Assembly: GCF_004377485.1 (NCBI RefSeq)
Contig: NZ_SNTY01000012.1
Coordinates: forward strand, 1 to 64,000
DNA: 64,000 nucleotides
Source of the DNA: Alkanindiges illinoisensis
GTDB lineage: Bacteria > Pseudomonadota > Gammaproteobacteria > Pseudomonadales > Moraxellaceae
Direction: 5' to 3'
Made by a program: the position numbers and the translations under genes. Below, piece by piece: positions 50,343 through 61,488 of this stretch. The number at the start of each line of letters is the position of its first letter. Position 1 is the stretch's first letter. The notes below the pieces were generated by a model. That model worked only from the letters and a program-made list of their open reading frames with translations, searched no databases and was not told the origin of the DNA.

Positions 50343-51566
50343 ATGAATTCGCAGATTTCCTTATCTTTAAGTAACACACAGGATGTGCCAATTAAAAGGT
50401 TACTTCAAGCTAAGAATGTGTTGTTGCTGCAAGGCCCTATTGGCCCTTTTTTTCAAAATTTTGCAGACTGGTTGAATCGACATGAGATTAACGTGAACAA
50501 GGTTAATTTTAATGGTGGTGACTGGTGGTATAGCCGCTATATCAACAGTTGCCATAATTTTGCGCTTCCCTTTCCATTGTTTCATACTTGGCTATGTGAT
50601 CTTATTATTTCCCGAAACATTGACGCTATTGTGTGCTTTGGTGATTGCCGTCCGCAACACCAGATTGCTAAAAAAGTATGTCGCTTATTAGGCTTGGACT
50701 TTTTTGTTTTTGAAGAAGGTTACATTCGCCCTGACTACATTACTTTTGAGTACGAGGGGGTCAATGCACACTCTGTCTGGGCCTTACCAGACACTCCTAT
50801 GCTGCCTATAAGAATTAATCCGCCTCATGATGCCAATCAGAAATTCATTAGAATGGTTGGTTATGCCATCAATTATTATCTTGCCATGGCAGCTGGCCGA
50901 TTCTGGTTTCCGAGTTATTGCCATCATCGCAACTTGCCAATTTCAATTGAAATGCTGAGCTGGTTAAAATCAGGCATTCGCAAAATTACTTATAAATCTC
51001 ATGACCAAGCCACCATGGCGCTGATTCAGCAGAACTTTGCTGACCGCTATTTTGTCTGTGCGCTTCAAGTATTTAACGATTTCCAGATTAGAGCACATAG
51101 TGATTACCATGACGTGACAGAGTTTATTGAGGAAGTGATTCACTCCTTTGCACAGCACAGTCATCATGAGGATATCTTGGTATTTAAGCATCACCCCATG
51201 GATCGCGGTTATAGAAACTATAAGAAGTTTATTTACACCCTAGCTAGCCAACTTAAGGTAAGTGAACGAATTTATTATGTCTGTGATGTGCACTTGCCTA
51301 CCTTAATTGAACACTCACTAGGAATGGTGACTATTAATAGTACTACCGGCATACAATCGCTATTTCGTAATAAACCAGTGAAAGTAATGGGCCGAGCAAT
51401 TTATAATCATCCTGGAATAACAGCTCAGATTTCATTAGATGATTTCTGGCGAGACTATGGTTCAGTAGACATGAGTAAATATGATTTATTTAAAAACAAT
51501 CTTATTTATTTTACCCAGTTAAACGGGTCTTTTTATGGTGACATGCCTTGGATGGCAAATTACTAA
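50343..51566 (+). CDS. kpsS: Capsule Kdo transferase KpsS
   Basis: The protein has 407 residues. VLLLQGPIGPFFQNFADWL, NFNGGDWWYS, FVFEEGYIRPDYITFE and the C-terminal INSTTGIQSLFRNKPVKVMG are the marks of KpsS, which adds the first Kdo to the lipid anchor before KpsC extends it. LVFKHHPMDRGYRNY is the conserved K-H-H-P motif. With kpsC it shows that the capsule carries a poly-Kdo linker. A terminator follows. Confidence 0.9.
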   Translation: MNSQISLSLSNTQDVPIKRLLQAKNVLLLQGPIGPFFQNFADWLNRHEINVNKVNFNGGDWWYSRYINSCHNFALPFPLFHTWLCDLIISRNIDAIVCFGDCRPQHQIAKKVCRLLGLDFFVFEEGYIRPDYITFEYEGVNAHSVWALPDTPMLPIRINPPHDANQKFIRMVGYAINYYLAMAAGRFWFPSYCHHRNLPISIEMLSWLKSGIRKITYKSHDQATMALIQQNFADRYFVCALQVFNDFQIRAHSDYHDVTEFIEEVIHSFAQHSHHEDILVFKHHPMDRGYRNYKKFIYTLASQLKVSERIYYVCDVHLPTLIEHSLGMVTINSTTGIQSLFRNKPVKVMGRAIYNHPGITAQISLDDFWRDYGSVDMSKYDLFKNNLIYFTQLNGSFYGDMPWMANY

Positions 51567-51634
51567 AATGGCTGAGTATTAACACGATTAAGCTAAAACC
51601 CAGCCAGTGCAAAGACAAGTTAGACATTAAAACC

Positions 51635-51663
51635 GGAGATCAAATGACTATCTCCTGTTTTTT
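51635..51663 (+). terminator. Terminator of the kpsD-GT-kpsS operon
   Basis: GGAGAT/ATCTCC with a 9-base loop is followed by TG and a T run on the plus strand, 69 bases after the kpsS stop. It lies between convergent kpsS and mucD. Confidence 0.75.
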
Positions 51664-51673
51664 AACTTTCTGA

Positions 51674-53059
51674 TTATTCAACCCTTAACCCAACAATTGC
51701 TGGTACACCATCGCGCTGAATTGCAATCCGAACGACACGGTTTGAAGGAAGACTGCGAATAGCTGTCAGCAATGCTGCGGCTGTTGGCGTCTGTGTATTG
51801 TTCAGGCTAGTGATTACATCTCCTGGCAGTAAACCCGCATGAGCAGCCAAACCACCTGGCAATACATCAGTAATAATGACGCCTTTTATTTTTAAACTCT
51901 GGCTTTCTGCTGGTGTTAAGTCGCGCAATTGCATGCCCAGTGAAGGGCCTTTGCCCTGATCGGTTTTCATGCTTTCAGCAGGTGGGGTATCGACTGGCGC
52001 ACTGGTCAATGTGGCACTTAAGGATAGCTGTTTGCTATTACGTTGTACCACCATGCTTGCTGTCTGGTTTGGCCGGGTGCGATTAATCAGGTTAATCAGA
52101 TCTGTCGTGCGATTAATTGGAGTGCCATTATAGGACAGGATAATATCCCCTGCCTTTAGCCCTGCCTTGCTGGCTGGTGTATCATCAGAAACCTGTGTTA
52201 CCAAGGCCCCCTCTGGACGTGACAACTCATAAGCTTCGGCAAGGTTTCGGTCGATATCCTGCAACATTACTCCCAGATATGCACGGGATACCTTGCCAGT
52301 TTTTATAATCTGATTGGCAACATCCATCGCCACATCAATTGGAATAGAAAACGATAGACCCATGTAGCCGCCGGTTCCACTAAAGATGCGAGAGTTGATC
52401 CCGATTACTTCCCCTTGCCGGTTGAATAAGGGACCTCCAGAGTTACCAGGATTTAGTGCAACATCAGTTTGAATAAATGGCACTGCGTTTTCACGCGACA
52501 TGGTACGTGACTTTGCGCTCACAATACCGGCGGAAGCAGAATAGTCAAAACCAAATGGTGAGCCAATCGCCAGTACAGGTTCACCTACTTTCAGACTGTT
52601 GGCATCCCCGATACGCAAGGCTGGAAAATCACTGCCTTTTACTTTAAGCACAGCAACATCGGTACGTGCATCACTACCCACCAGCTCGGCATCGATTTCA
52701 CGGCGGTCATTCAGGGTAATGGTCACCTTACTGGCATCTGCAATCACATGGTGGTTAGTGAGCAAATAACCATCTTTAGTGATAAAAAATGCACTGCCAT
52801 AGGCATTTTGTTCCTGTGGCAAACGCTGATTTGGAATTTGCACATTATTACCGAAAAAACGGCGTAATAATTCAGGCATTTGTTGTTGTAATAACTCTTC
52901 CTGACTCATTTTTTTGGACACATTAACACGTACCACGGCAGGACTTACTGTCTGAACTAATGACGAAAAATCAACAGGCGCAGCTGCAATGCTGGGCTGA
53001 CTAATGACAATAGAACATACTGCTGCAACAACACCCCGTTGAATATAATTGATACTCAT
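51674..53059 (-). CDS. mucD: Periplasmic serine protease, DegP/MucD type
   Basis: The protein has 461 residues with a signal peptide (VAAVCSIVISQPSIAAA). The trypsin-like triad is His in LLTNHHVIADA, Asp in DARTDVAVLKV and Ser in NPGNSGGPLF. Two PDZ domains follow, about residues 265 to 355 and 375 to 455 (GVMLQDIDRNLAEAYELSRP, and the conserved A-G-L-L-P-G-D-V-I). It degrades or refolds misfolded envelope proteins. In relatives it lies beside lepA. Here the capsule locus lies between them. Confidence 0.9.
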   Translation of the reverse strand: MSINYIQRGVVAAVCSIVISQPSIAAAPVDFSSLVQTVSPAVVRVNVSKKMSQEELLQQQMPELLRRFFGNNVQIPNQRLPQEQNAYGSAFFITKDGYLLTNHHVIADASKVTITLNDRREIDAELVGSDARTDVAVLKVKGSDFPALRIGDANSLKVGEPVLAIGSPFGFDYSASAGIVSAKSRTMSRENAVPFIQTDVALNPGNSGGPLFNRQGEVIGINSRIFSGTGGYMGLSFSIPIDVAMDVANQIIKTGKVSRAYLGVMLQDIDRNLAEAYELSRPEGALVTQVSDDTPASKAGLKAGDIILSYNGTPINRTTDLINLINRTRPNQTASMVVQRNSKQLSLSATLTSAPVDTPPAESMKTDQGKGPSLGMQLRDLTPAESQSLKIKGVIITDVLPGGLAAHAGLLPGDVITSLNNTQTPTAAALLTAIRSLPSNRVVRIAIQRDGVPAIVGLRVE

Positions 53060-53315
53060 TGACTGCCTTCCTAGAGAGTCTATGTAATCAGAAATTTAGT
53101 TAACTGTTTTAACAGAGTTTTTAAGGATTTTCTGTTAGCAATCGTTTCTATTTAACCTAAATCCCCGCTTTAATTGAGATTATGTAGAAAATGTGAAATT
53201 TCATGCTGTTAAATCTATATTTCCATTCATAATTTTTTTGGTAAAAAGCTTGCGTTTTTTATCATTTTGGCGTGTTATTCGCCTCTGTTTTTTATTCAAT
53301 TTCAGGCTTTTTACA

Positions 53316-54941
53316 ATGCGCGACCAGAGCCAGGCATCTATTTACGATGTGATTATTGTTGGAAGCGGGGCTGCCGGGTTAACTCTAGCCTTGTCGCTTC
53401 CTACTCATCTTAAGGTTGCCGTACTGGCAAAATCGGTATTAACGGAAGCAAGCACCTATTATGCGCAGGGTGGTGTTGCTGCTGTGCTGGATGAAACTGA
53501 TTCTGTAGAACAGCATGTTGAAGATACCCTGATTGCAGGCGCACATTTGTGTCACCCCGATGCAGTGGCATTTACCGTAGAACATGGCCGTGATGCTGTT
53601 AATTTCCTACTGGAACAAGGCGTACGCTTTACGCTGGATGAAGCCGAACAACTACATTTAACCCGTGAAGGGGGTCACTCGCAGCGCCGGATTATCCATG
53701 CGGCCGATGCAACTGGCATGGCCATTTCAACTACGCTGGTCAAGCGCGTTCGTGAATGCCAGCATGTAACCCTGCTGGAAAACTATGCGGCTATTGATGT
53801 AATTACTAGCCAGCGTCTGGGGCTTGCAGGCAATAACCGGGTTGCTGGTTTATATGTGCTGAATATTCACACTGAGCAGGTTGAAACCCTGCTGGCTCCA
53901 TTTGTAGCACTGGCTTGTGGTGGCGCCAGTAAAGCTTATTTATATACCTCTAACCCGGATATTGCGACCGGAGACGGTATTGCCATGGCATGGCGAGCAG
54001 GCTGCCGGGTAGCAAATCTGGAGTTTAACCAGTTTCACCCAACTTGCCTGTATCATCCACAGGCCCGTTCCTTCCTGATTACGGAAGCAATGCGTGGTGA
54101 AGGCGCGTATTTACGCTTGCCTGATGGGGAACGCTTTATGCAGCGTTTCCATGAAAGCGCTGAACTGGCTCCACGTGATATTGTGGCCCGTGCCATTGAC
54201 TATGAAATGAAGCGGTTAGGTATTCGTCATGTCTGGCTTGATATCACTCATCAGCCGGAAGATTTTGTCAAATCCCATTTCCCTACGTTGTATGAACGCC
54301 TGCTGGAACTGGGCATTGATATTACCAAGGATATGATTCCAGTCGTACCTGCTGCACATTACACCTGTGGTGGCGTTATGGTGAATCATCATAGCCAGAC
54401 TGACATTGCAGGATTATATGCGATTGGTGAAACATCCTTTACCGGTTTGCATGGCGCTAACCGTATGGCTAGCAATTCCCTGCTGGAATGTTTTGTTTAT
54501 GGGATGAGTGCGGCACGCCATATTGCCCAGTTACACCCGAATACGCAGGCTGTTACCAGCGTGCCAAAGTGGGATGCATCCAAGGTGCAACATCCCGATG
54601 AGGACGTGGTGATTTTGCAAAACTGGGATGAACTGCGCAGCTTTATGTGGAACTATGTCGGGATTGTCCGTACCACAAAACGCCTGCAACGGGCGCTAAA
54701 CCGGATTGAGTTACTCAAGCGGGAAATTGAAGATTACTATCAGGGTTATGTCATCACCAAAAACCTGATTGAACTCCGCAATCTGGTACTGGTTTCAGAA
54801 ATGATTGTGCGCTGCGCCTTGCAACGACATGAGTCCCGGGGCTTGCACTATACGCTGGACTATCCGGAAATCTCTACTGAAATCCGCGATACTGTTTTGC
54901 TGCCACCGGACTTTGTTGCACAATCACCCATTGTGGTTTAA
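53316..54941 (+). CDS. nadB: L-aspartate oxidase
   Basis: The protein has 541 residues from the ATG encoding MRDQSQASI at 53316. A longer in-frame reading adds 41 unlikely residues. The FAD-binding fold is [17 protein letters not shown], followed by the succinate-dehydrogenase-type motifs [13 protein letters not shown]-like [23 protein letters not shown]-like [22 protein letters not shown] and [15 protein letters not shown]. It makes iminoaspartate from aspartate, the first step of NAD synthesis. It is divergent from mucD. Confidence 0.9.
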   Translation: MRDQSQASIYDVIIVGSGAAGLTLALSLPTHLKVAVLAKSVLTEASTYYAQGGVAAVLDETDSVEQHVEDTLIAGAHLCHPDAVAFTVEHGRDAVNFLLEQGVRFTLDEAEQLHLTREGGHSQRRIIHAADATGMAISTTLVKRVRECQHVTLLENYAAIDVITSQRLGLAGNNRVAGLYVLNIHTEQVETLLAPFVALACGGASKAYLYTSNPDIATGDGIAMAWRAGCRVANLEFNQFHPTCLYHPQARSFLITEAMRGEGAYLRLPDGERFMQRFHESAELAPRDIVARAIDYEMKRLGIRHVWLDITHQPEDFVKSHFPTLYERLLELGIDITKDMIPVVPAAHYTCGGVMVNHHSQTDIAGLYAIGETSFTGLHGANRMASNSLLECFVYGMSAARHIAQLHPNTQAVTSVPKWDASKVQHPDEDVVILQNWDELRSFMWNYVGIVRTTKRLQRALNRIELLKREIEDYYQGYVITKNLIELRNLVLVSEMIVRCALQRHESRGLHYTLDYPEISTEIRDTVLLPPDFVAQSPIVV

Positions 54942-54986
54942 GGCAACCCTAAACAAGACATGCAGTAAAAATTTATTGATAGATCT

Positions 54987-55014
54987 AAAGGCAAACTCAG
55001 GTTTGCCTTTATTT
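54987..55014. terminator. Bidirectional terminator between nadB and tmk
   Basis: AAAGGCAAAC-TCAG-GTTTGCCTTT is a perfect 10-bp stem with A and T runs on the two sides. It ends nadB on the plus strand and can end tmk on the minus strand. Confidence 0.85.
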
Positions 55015-55029
55015 TTCGGTCTTTATATT

Positions 55030-55650
55030 TTAATTTGATGTCAGCAGTTGATTTTGCTTGAGGACTGCAATGGCCTGCTCCAGTATTTGTGCTGGCGTCT
55101 GGCTGGCATCTAGCCGTATAAAACGCTCGGGTTCTGCAAAGGCCCGGCTTTGGTAAACTGTACGCACCTTCTGAAAAAATTCCAGTTTTTCCTGTTCAAA
55201 ACGATCCAGTGCTCCGCGCTTTTGCGCGCGTTGCATCCCAAGCTCTACTGGTGCATCCAGCCAGAAAGTCAGATGTGGCATTACAGGTACAAATTGCTGG
55301 CGCAGTAACTCAATCGTGTCTACATTTAAGCCACGACCACCGCCCTGATAGGCAAAACTGGCATCAATAAAACGATCACTCAGTACCCATTGGCCTGCAT
55401 TAAGTGCCGGTTGAATCACCTGTGCAATATGCTGGGCACGCGCGGCAAAGATCAGCAACAATTCGCAATTTTCGCTCATGGCTTCGTCCTGCGGGCTGAG
55501 CAATAACTGACGAATTTGTTCAGCCAGTGGCGTACCTCCGGGTTCGCGTGTCAAAACCACTTGCTTGCCCTGTTGCTGCAAATAATCTACCAGACTTTTA
55601 ATCAGCGTGGTTTTGCCTACCCCTTCTGTACCTTCAAAACTAATAAACAT
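55030..55650 (-). CDS. tmk: Thymidylate kinase
   Basis: The protein has 206 residues, normal for the family. The P-loop is EGTEGVGKTT, the DR(Y/H)-like motif is VLSDRFIDASFAYQGGGRGL, and the lid is AQKRGALDRFEQE. It phosphorylates dTMP to dTDP. Its start abuts the mltG stop, so both are one operon with pabC, an order common in gammaproteobacteria. Confidence 0.95.
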   Translation of the reverse strand: MFISFEGTEGVGKTTLIKSLVDYLQQQGKQVVLTREPGGTPLAEQIRQLLLSPQDEAMSENCELLLIFAARAQHIAQVIQPALNAGQWVLSDRFIDASFAYQGGGRGLNVDTIELLRQQFVPVMPHLTFWLDAPVELGMQRAQKRGALDRFEQEKLEFFQKVRTVYQSRAFAEPERFIRLDASQTPAQILEQAIAVLKQNQLLTSN

Positions 55651-56780
55651 CAGGGGCTGACTCCTGCTGGATTAGCATTAGCCGCACGCTTCTGGCGCAA
55701 GACTTTCAGGTAATTGGCCACGGCCTGATTATGCTGCTCCAGTGAGCTGCTAAATACATGCCCACCTGTGCCAGTGGCTACAAAGTACAGGCTGTCCCCT
55801 GCTGCCGGATGTAGGGCTGCTTCGATAGAAGCCTTGCTGGGTAATGCAATCGGTGTTGGCGGCAAGCCATCAATGGTATAAGTGTTATATGGTGTGGGTG
55901 TGAGCAAATCCTGACGACGGATATTGCCCTTATAATTATCGCCCATGCCATAAATAACGGTAGGATCGGTTTGCAGGCGCATACCCACTTTCAGACGGCG
56001 CACAAACACGCCAGCGACGTCCTGTCGCTCACGCGGAATACCAGTTTCTTTTTCCACAATTGAAGCCATAATCAGGGCTTCATAGGCATTTTTATAGGGT
56101 AAATTGGGTGCCCGTTTTTGCCAGGCTTCATCCAGAACCTTTTTTTGCGTGCGATATAAATGCTTTAAAATCGCGGCATCGGTTTCGCCCTTGGCAAAAT
56201 AATAGGTATCCGGGGCAAACCAGCCTTCAGGATGCGGCTGGTTAATCTCCAGCTTTTTCAACAGTTGCTGGTTATCTAGTCCCTTTAAGGTATGGGTGAC
56301 ATTCGGATCACTGTCCAGACGCTTGCGCAGTTGACCAAACGTCGTACCTTCAATTACCAGGACCCGGTTCATTTGCGCCAGCTTGCCATTACTCAGCATT
56401 TGCAGCAATTGCTGAACCGTTGTGCCCTTTTCAACCTCATAAACACCCGCTTTTAAAGTATCGTGAATAAACAGGCGCTGGTAAATTTTGGCCATGACAG
56501 GAAAACGAATCTGTCCTTTTTCGCTCAACTCGGCAATCAGGCCTGAATAGGTTTGTCCCTGTTTAATATTGAGCATCTGGCTCTGGGTACGCATGGGAAT
56601 TTCACGCCAAAGTCCTTGCCACAACAGTAGCCATAACCCCAGCAAGCCGACAATCATGATAATGACTAAAAATCGTAGAGCTTTAGATTGCAAAATGCCT
56701 GCTCCGGATGGCGCTGCTTTGGTTTTAGAGGCCCCACTGGTTTTGGGTTTTGCTTTCGTTTTAACAGGACGTTTTGCCAT
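55650..56780 (-). CDS. mltG: Endolytic murein transglycosylase MltG
   Basis: The protein has 376 residues from the ATG encoding MAKRPVKTKAK. After a basic, Lys-rich cytosolic tail comes one membrane segment (ALRFLVIIMIVGLLGLWLLL). The periplasmic YceG domain holds the catalytic Glu in MASIVEKETGIPRERQDVAG, with RLQTDPTVIYG and YNTYTIDGLPPTPIALPS after it. It cuts nascent glycan strands and so limits their length. Confidence 0.95.
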   Translation of the reverse strand: MAKRPVKTKAKPKTSGASKTKAAPSGAGILQSKALRFLVIIMIVGLLGLWLLLWQGLWREIPMRTQSQMLNIKQGQTYSGLIAELSEKGQIRFPVMAKIYQRLFIHDTLKAGVYEVEKGTTVQQLLQMLSNGKLAQMNRVLVIEGTTFGQLRKRLDSDPNVTHTLKGLDNQQLLKKLEINQPHPEGWFAPDTYYFAKGETDAAILKHLYRTQKKVLDEAWQKRAPNLPYKNAYEALIMASIVEKETGIPRERQDVAGVFVRRLKVGMRLQTDPTVIYGMGDNYKGNIRRQDLLTPTPYNTYTIDGLPPTPIALPSKASIEAALHPAAGDSLYFVATGTGGHVFSSSLEQHNQAVANYLKVLRQKRAANANPAGVSP

Positions 56781-56897
56781 AACCGATTGATGCTGAACAA
56801 AGGTAAGCAAGCATAGCAGAACTTGATGGCAAAATTGAGCGGTTCAGAGAGCCACCTACCCAACTCATTCAGGAAATCATTGGAAATCGCAAAAAAT

Positions 56898-57716
56898 TTA
56901 ATATGACAAGCCACGCAATTTTTGTTTTAACTGCTCTACTGGTTGAGTTGTTAACGGACGTCCATTCAGGCTTTTGACGGGCACAATGCCAGTCAAGGCA
57001 TTACAGAAAAACAGTGCTTCAATCTGGTCAACCACAGTTTTCGGAATGTAGGTAATTAAATGCGGGATATTGTCGCTTAGCATTTGTGCCAGAATTTCGG
57101 CACGCATGACGCCTGCAATACCTGCCTGATCCAGCAATGGTGTATACCACTTGTTATCCATATAAAAAAAGCAGTTACTATAAACGCCTTCAATCAGGTT
57201 ACCCTGAATATCAGATACCAATGCTTCAGGCCATTTGGTTGCTGCCAGCTCCTGCCGGAGTAAAACCTGCTCCATGCGGTTCAGGGTTTTTAAGCCTGCA
57301 ATGGCAGGCATCACATGACCCAGCGTAAGCTGTAATAAACCGCTATCAATAGGCTGCGCTGGTTTAGCCATAAGTTCCGGTTTCTCAGCAGGGAAAAACT
57401 GGATATAAATATCGGCACTTTGTTCGGGTGGCAAATAACCACGTTCGCCCAAGCCACGGCTAATGATAATTTTAAGCGTACCAAAAGAGCTGTCATGGTC
57501 TTTGAGAAAATCCTGAACCTGCTGCTCCAGTATTTCAATGTCGAGGTTAAAACCCAACTGATCGGCACACTGAATTAATCGCTCAATATGGCGCTGCCAC
57601 AGGCAAAGCTTGCCGTCTTCCAGCCGGATTGTGGTAAAGAACCCATCACCGTATAAAAAAGCACGATCCTGACAGTCAATATGCTGACAATAATTGCCAT
57701 TCTTAATACTGATCAT
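56898..57716 (-). CDS. pabC: Aminodeoxychorismate lyase
   Basis: The protein has 272 residues from the ATG at 57716. It is a class IV PLP enzyme: YGDGFFTTIRLEDGKLCLWQ near the start, the PLP lysine in AGLKTLNRMEQVLLRQ, ISDIQGNLIEGVYSNCFF and the C-terminal FFCNALTGIVPVKSLN. It releases pyruvate to make 4-aminobenzoate for folate. It is the first gene of pabC-mltG-tmk on the minus strand. Confidence 0.9.
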   Translation of the reverse strand: MISIKNGNYCQHIDCQDRAFLYGDGFFTTIRLEDGKLCLWQRHIERLIQCADQLGFNLDIEILEQQVQDFLKDHDSSFGTLKIIISRGLGERGYLPPEQSADIYIQFFPAEKPELMAKPAQPIDSGLLQLTLGHVMPAIAGLKTLNRMEQVLLRQELAATKWPEALVSDIQGNLIEGVYSNCFFYMDNKWYTPLLDQAGIAGVMRAEILAQMLSDNIPHLITYIPKTVVDQIEALFFCNALTGIVPVKSLNGRPLTTQPVEQLKQKLRGLSY

Positions 57717-57915
57717 GGTTATTTCCCAAACTGGCTTCACGAGTGATAAGCCTTACTAGTATTTCCCGAATTGGTATTTCTTTAAATCACATTTTTTCAT
57801 AAGAAATGCATTTTTTATTGTTTTTTTATTTTTACAGAAATTTTTATCCTTATTCCAATGATTGATGAAGAACGCGTTTTTCATCTCAAAAAGTGCAAAA
57901 TTCTGGAGAACTAAA

Positions 57916-58938
57916 ATGGCAATTCGTTTTAACACCGCTTTGACCGCTGGTCTGGCTGCTGTCCTGTTGAGTGGCAGTGCGCTGGCAGCCCCTATCAATT
58001 TTTTAAATGTGTCGTATGACCCAACGCGTGAGCTATACGACGATTTTAACAAGTCTTTTGGTGCTTACTGGCAGAAAAAAACCGGACAGGAAGTTAATTT
58101 CCGTCAGTCCCATGGTGGTTCTGGCAAGCAGGCCCGTTCAGTCATCGATGGTTTGGAAGCCGATGTGGTAACACTGGCGCTGGCTTCTGATATTGATGCA
58201 ATTGTTGATAATACTTCTTTAATTAAAAACAAAAACTGGCAAAAACAGTTTCCACAGAATTCCACGCCTTATACCTCAACCATTGTTTTTCTGGTACGCA
58301 AAGGCAATCCAAAACAAATCAAGGACTGGGGCGATATTGTAAAACCCGGTGTTGAAATCATTACGCCAAATCCAAAAACTTCTGGCGGTGCGCGCTGGAA
58401 CTATCTGGCAGCATGGGCATGGGCCAAGCATCAAAAAGGCGGCAATGACACGACAGCACGGGAATTTGTTCGTCAGGTTTACCAGCATACCAAGGTGCTG
58501 GATTCTGGCGCACGTGGCGCAACTACTACGTTTGTAGAGCGTGGTATTGGTGATGTATTGCTGGCTTGGGAAAACGAAGCCTATCTGGCTATCCGTGAGC
58601 AGCCGGACAAGTTTGAAATCATTACCCCGAGCCTGTCTGTGCTGGCTGAGCCACCGGTAGCCATTGTCGATAAAAACGTGGACAAACATGGCACCCGCAG
58701 TCTGGCAACCGGTTACCTGAACTATTTGTATTCTCCGGCAGGTCAGGAAATTGCAGCCAAAAACTTTTATCGTCCCCGTAATGCCCAGGTTCTGGCCAAA
58801 TATAAAAACGTGTTTAGACCATTAAAACTGGTCACAGTGGACAAGGAATTTGGCGGCTGGAGAAAAACCCAGAAGGCGCATTTTGATAATGGCGGTGTTT
58901 TTGACCAGATCGTGGCTCAGAACTCAGGCAATCAATAA
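57916..58938 (+). CDS. sbp: Sulfate-binding periplasmic protein
   Basis: The protein has 340 residues from the ATG at 57916, with CTGGAGA upstream. It has a signal peptide ([18 protein letters not shown]). [54 protein letters not shown] and [20 protein letters not shown] are typical of Sbp/CysP, which delivers sulfate or thiosulfate to the CysTWA transporter. The permease genes follow after one inserted gene. Confidence 0.95.
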   Translation: MAIRFNTALTAGLAAVLLSGSALAAPINFLNVSYDPTRELYDDFNKSFGAYWQKKTGQEVNFRQSHGGSGKQARSVIDGLEADVVTLALASDIDAIVDNTSLIKNKNWQKQFPQNSTPYTSTIVFLVRKGNPKQIKDWGDIVKPGVEIITPNPKTSGGARWNYLAAWAWAKHQKGGNDTTAREFVRQVYQHTKVLDSGARGATTTFVERGIGDVLLAWENEAYLAIREQPDKFEIITPSLSVLAEPPVAIVDKNVDKHGTRSLATGYLNYLYSPAGQEIAAKNFYRPRNAQVLAKYKNVFRPLKLVTVDKEFGGWRKTQKAHFDNGGVFDQIVAQNSGNQ

Positions 58939-58991
58939 TTCCAACCGGTAGGTTTGGCAGGCAAAACTTGGGCACACTGTGGAGTGACGTG

Positions 58992-59657
58992 ATGAAACGC
59001 TTGATTGTTCCGGGTGTTAGCGGCAGTGAAGCACAGCACTGGCAAAGCTGGCTGCAACAGGTTTTGCCGGATGCCGAACGGGTTGAACAGCAAAACTGGC
59101 ATCAGCCGATATTGCAACAGTGGGTGGGCCAACTGGTTAAAGCTTTGCAGCAACAGAATAAGCCTGTGCAAATTGTTGCGCATAGTTTTGGCTGCCTGAC
59201 CAGCATAGCTGCTTTAAAACAGCATCCAGAATTAGCCAGCGCTGTTGATTCCCTCATTCTGGTTGCGCCTGCCAATCCTGAGCGGTTTTCTAGCACAGGA
59301 TTGCGCCAGTCAGGTCAGGCCAGTATTGCTGAATTTTTACCCAATGCGCTTGCCGGTACTAGCTTGCCAGTTCCCAGCCTCCTGATTGCCAGCCAGACTG
59401 ATCCATGGCTGGACTTTGAGTCTGCCAAAGCGCTGGCCAGCCAATGGCAATCTGCTCTGGTTGATTTGGGTAATGCCGGGCATATCAATGTGGCTTCCGG
59501 GTTTGGTGCATGGCCACAATTGTTGCCCTATCTAGATCTGATAAGGTCAGGCTCCTCACCTTTTGCTTCAAGCCCTGTACGTCCATCATTAAATCATAAC
59601 CCCCGAATGCGGGACTTAACGCCAGTACAGCAATTTCAGTTTTCCCGTTCGTTTTAG
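58992..59657 (+). CDS. Small serine hydrolase, RBBP9/YdeN type
   Basis: The protein has 221 residues from the ATG at 58992. LIVPGVSGSEAQHWQSWLQQ, the nucleophile elbow AHSFGC, the acidic ASQTDPWLDFE and the final GNAGHINVASGFGAWP are the marks of the RBBP9/YdeN alpha/beta-hydrolase family with Ser-Asp-His. The substrate is unknown. It lies between sbp and cysT on the same strand, so it may be expressed with the sulfate genes. Confidence 0.8.
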   Translation: MKRLIVPGVSGSEAQHWQSWLQQVLPDAERVEQQNWHQPILQQWVGQLVKALQQQNKPVQIVAHSFGCLTSIAALKQHPELASAVDSLILVAPANPERFSSTGLRQSGQASIAEFLPNALAGTSLPVPSLLIASQTDPWLDFESAKALASQWQSALVDLGNAGHINVASGFGAWPQLLPYLDLIRSGSSPFASSPVRPSLNHNPRMRDLTPVQQFQFSRSF

Positions 59658-59678
59658 CAGTTTATTTTGAGGTTATTT

Positions 59679-60524
59679 ATGGCAAATGTTAGGGCTAAAC
59701 AAACCCGCGTCCTGCCAGGTTTTGGGCTATCACTGGGTTTTACCCTGCTGTACTTGTCACTGGTGGTGCTAGTGCCATTATCGGCTGTGTTTATCCGTTC
59801 AATGGGTATTGGCTGGGATGGCCTCATTGAAATTTTAACATCTGAACGAATCCTAAAAGCATTACAACTGAGCTTTAGTACTGCATTGATTGCGGCGCTG
59901 GTGAATGTAGTGTTTGGCCTGTTACTGGCATGGGCACTGGTCCGTTATAGCTTTCCCGGCAAGCGTATTGTGGATGCACTGGTTGACCTGCCATTTGCCC
60001 TGCCAACCGCAGTTGCCGGTATTGCCCTGACCACGCTGTATTCCAAGAATGGCTGGCTGGGTCAATACCTTGAGCCTTTAGGTCTTCAAATTGCCTATAC
60101 CAGTATTGGCATTACACTGGCACTGACGTTTATTGGCTTGCCCTTTGTGGTACGTACCGTACAACCTGTACTGGCTGATCTGGAAACTGAACTGGAAGAA
60201 GCCGCGGCTGCTTTGGGTGCGTCTCGCCTGCAAACCATTACCAAGGTTATTTTTCCCATACTTTTTCCGGCATTGCTTACCGGTTTTGCCTTGGCCTTTG
60301 CCCGTGGTGTGGGGGAATACGGATCAGTTATTTTTATTGCAGGCAATCAGCCCTATAAAACTGAAATTGCACCATTACTGATTATTTCCCGGCTAGAAGA
60401 ATATGACTATGCCGGCGCAACCACCATTGCTGTAGTCATGCTAGTGATTTCATTTGCACTATTACTGCTGATTAACTTTTTACAGGCTTGGGCCAGTCGC
60501 CGTACCGGGAGGGTTGCATCATGA
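59679..60524 (+). CDS. cysT: Sulfate ABC transporter permease CysT
   Basis: The protein has 281 residues from the ATG at 59679, with six membrane segments. [20 protein letters not shown] and the permease loop [20 protein letters not shown] (the E-A-A motif that contacts the ATPase) identify it. It forms the membrane channel with CysW. Its stop overlaps the cysW start (ATGA). Confidence 0.9.
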   Translation: MANVRAKQTRVLPGFGLSLGFTLLYLSLVVLVPLSAVFIRSMGIGWDGLIEILTSERILKALQLSFSTALIAALVNVVFGLLLAWALVRYSFPGKRIVDALVDLPFALPTAVAGIALTTLYSKNGWLGQYLEPLGLQIAYTSIGITLALTFIGLPFVVRTVQPVLADLETELEEAAAALGASRLQTITKVIFPILFPALLTGFALAFARGVGEYGSVIFIAGNQPYKTEIAPLLIISRLEEYDYAGATTIAVVMLVISFALLLLINFLQAWASRRTGRVAS

Positions 60525-61411
60525 GTTTGTCTATTACTACCGGAAATGCCCTGTCAGACCGCCTGCAATCGCGTGATGCAACCCGTGAATCACCACTGGT
60601 CCGCTATATCATTTTAACCATTAGCCTGATTTTTTTTGCAAGCTGCCTGTTACTGCCGCTTATTCTGGTATTTGTTGAAGCTTTCAAGCAGGGCATTCAG
60701 GTGTATGTTCATGCCCTGATTGACCCTGATACCCTGGCTGCCGTCAAACTGACCTTGCTAACCGCAGCCATTGCTGTGCCGGTCAATGTGATTTTTGGTA
60801 TTGCAGCAGCATGGAGCGTGGCCAAATTCAGGTTTCGTGGCAAATCCATTTTAACCACCCTGATTGACCTGCCGTTTTCGGTATCCCCTGTGATTGCCGG
60901 GTTAATGCTGGTATTGCTATTTGGCGCACAAGGCTGGTTTGGGGAAAGCCTGCGCGATCATGACATCCAGATTTTATATGCAGTGCCTGCCATTGTACTG
61001 GCCACCGTGTTTATTACGGTTCCCTTTGTGGCGCGCGAACTCATTCCCCTAATGGAAGCACAAGGCACTGAAGAGGAAGAAGCCGCCATTGTACTGGGTG
61101 CAAATGGCTGGCAAACCTTTTGGCATGTCACTTTGCCCAACATTAAATGGGGCCTGCTGTATGGCGTAATTCTGTGTAATGCACGGGCTATGGGTGAGTT
61201 TGGTGCGGTTTCCGTCGTGTCTGGCCATATTCGCGGTGAAACCAATACCCTGCCGCTGCATGTTGAGATTTTATATAACGAATACACTTTTAGTGCCGCA
61301 TTTGCAGTGTCATCCCTGCTGGCACTACTGGCGATTTTAACCCTGATTCTTAAGGTGTGGATTGAATCCCGTACCAGTCGTCAGGACAACCGTACCGATT
61401 CGACTGGCTAA
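60521..61411 (+). CDS. cysW: Sulfate ABC transporter permease CysW
   Basis: The protein has 296 residues from the ATG at 60521. Membrane segments include [39 protein letters not shown] and [20 protein letters not shown], the E-A-A loop, and [20 protein letters not shown] are typical of CysW. It pairs with CysT. cysA follows after 77 bases. Confidence 0.95.
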   Translation: MSLSITTGNALSDRLQSRDATRESPLVRYIILTISLIFFASCLLLPLILVFVEAFKQGIQVYVHALIDPDTLAAVKLTLLTAAIAVPVNVIFGIAAAWSVAKFRFRGKSILTTLIDLPFSVSPVIAGLMLVLLFGAQGWFGESLRDHDIQILYAVPAIVLATVFITVPFVARELIPLMEAQGTEEEEAAIVLGANGWQTFWHVTLPNIKWGLLYGVILCNARAMGEFGAVSVVSGHIRGETNTLPLHVEILYNEYTFSAAFAVSSLLALLAILTLILKVWIESRTSRQDNRTDSTG

Positions 61412-61488
61412 GGCCAATTAATTAAGGCGAACTACGCTTTTCTACTACCGTACAGATTTAATTACAGGATTATCATAGGACATTTGCC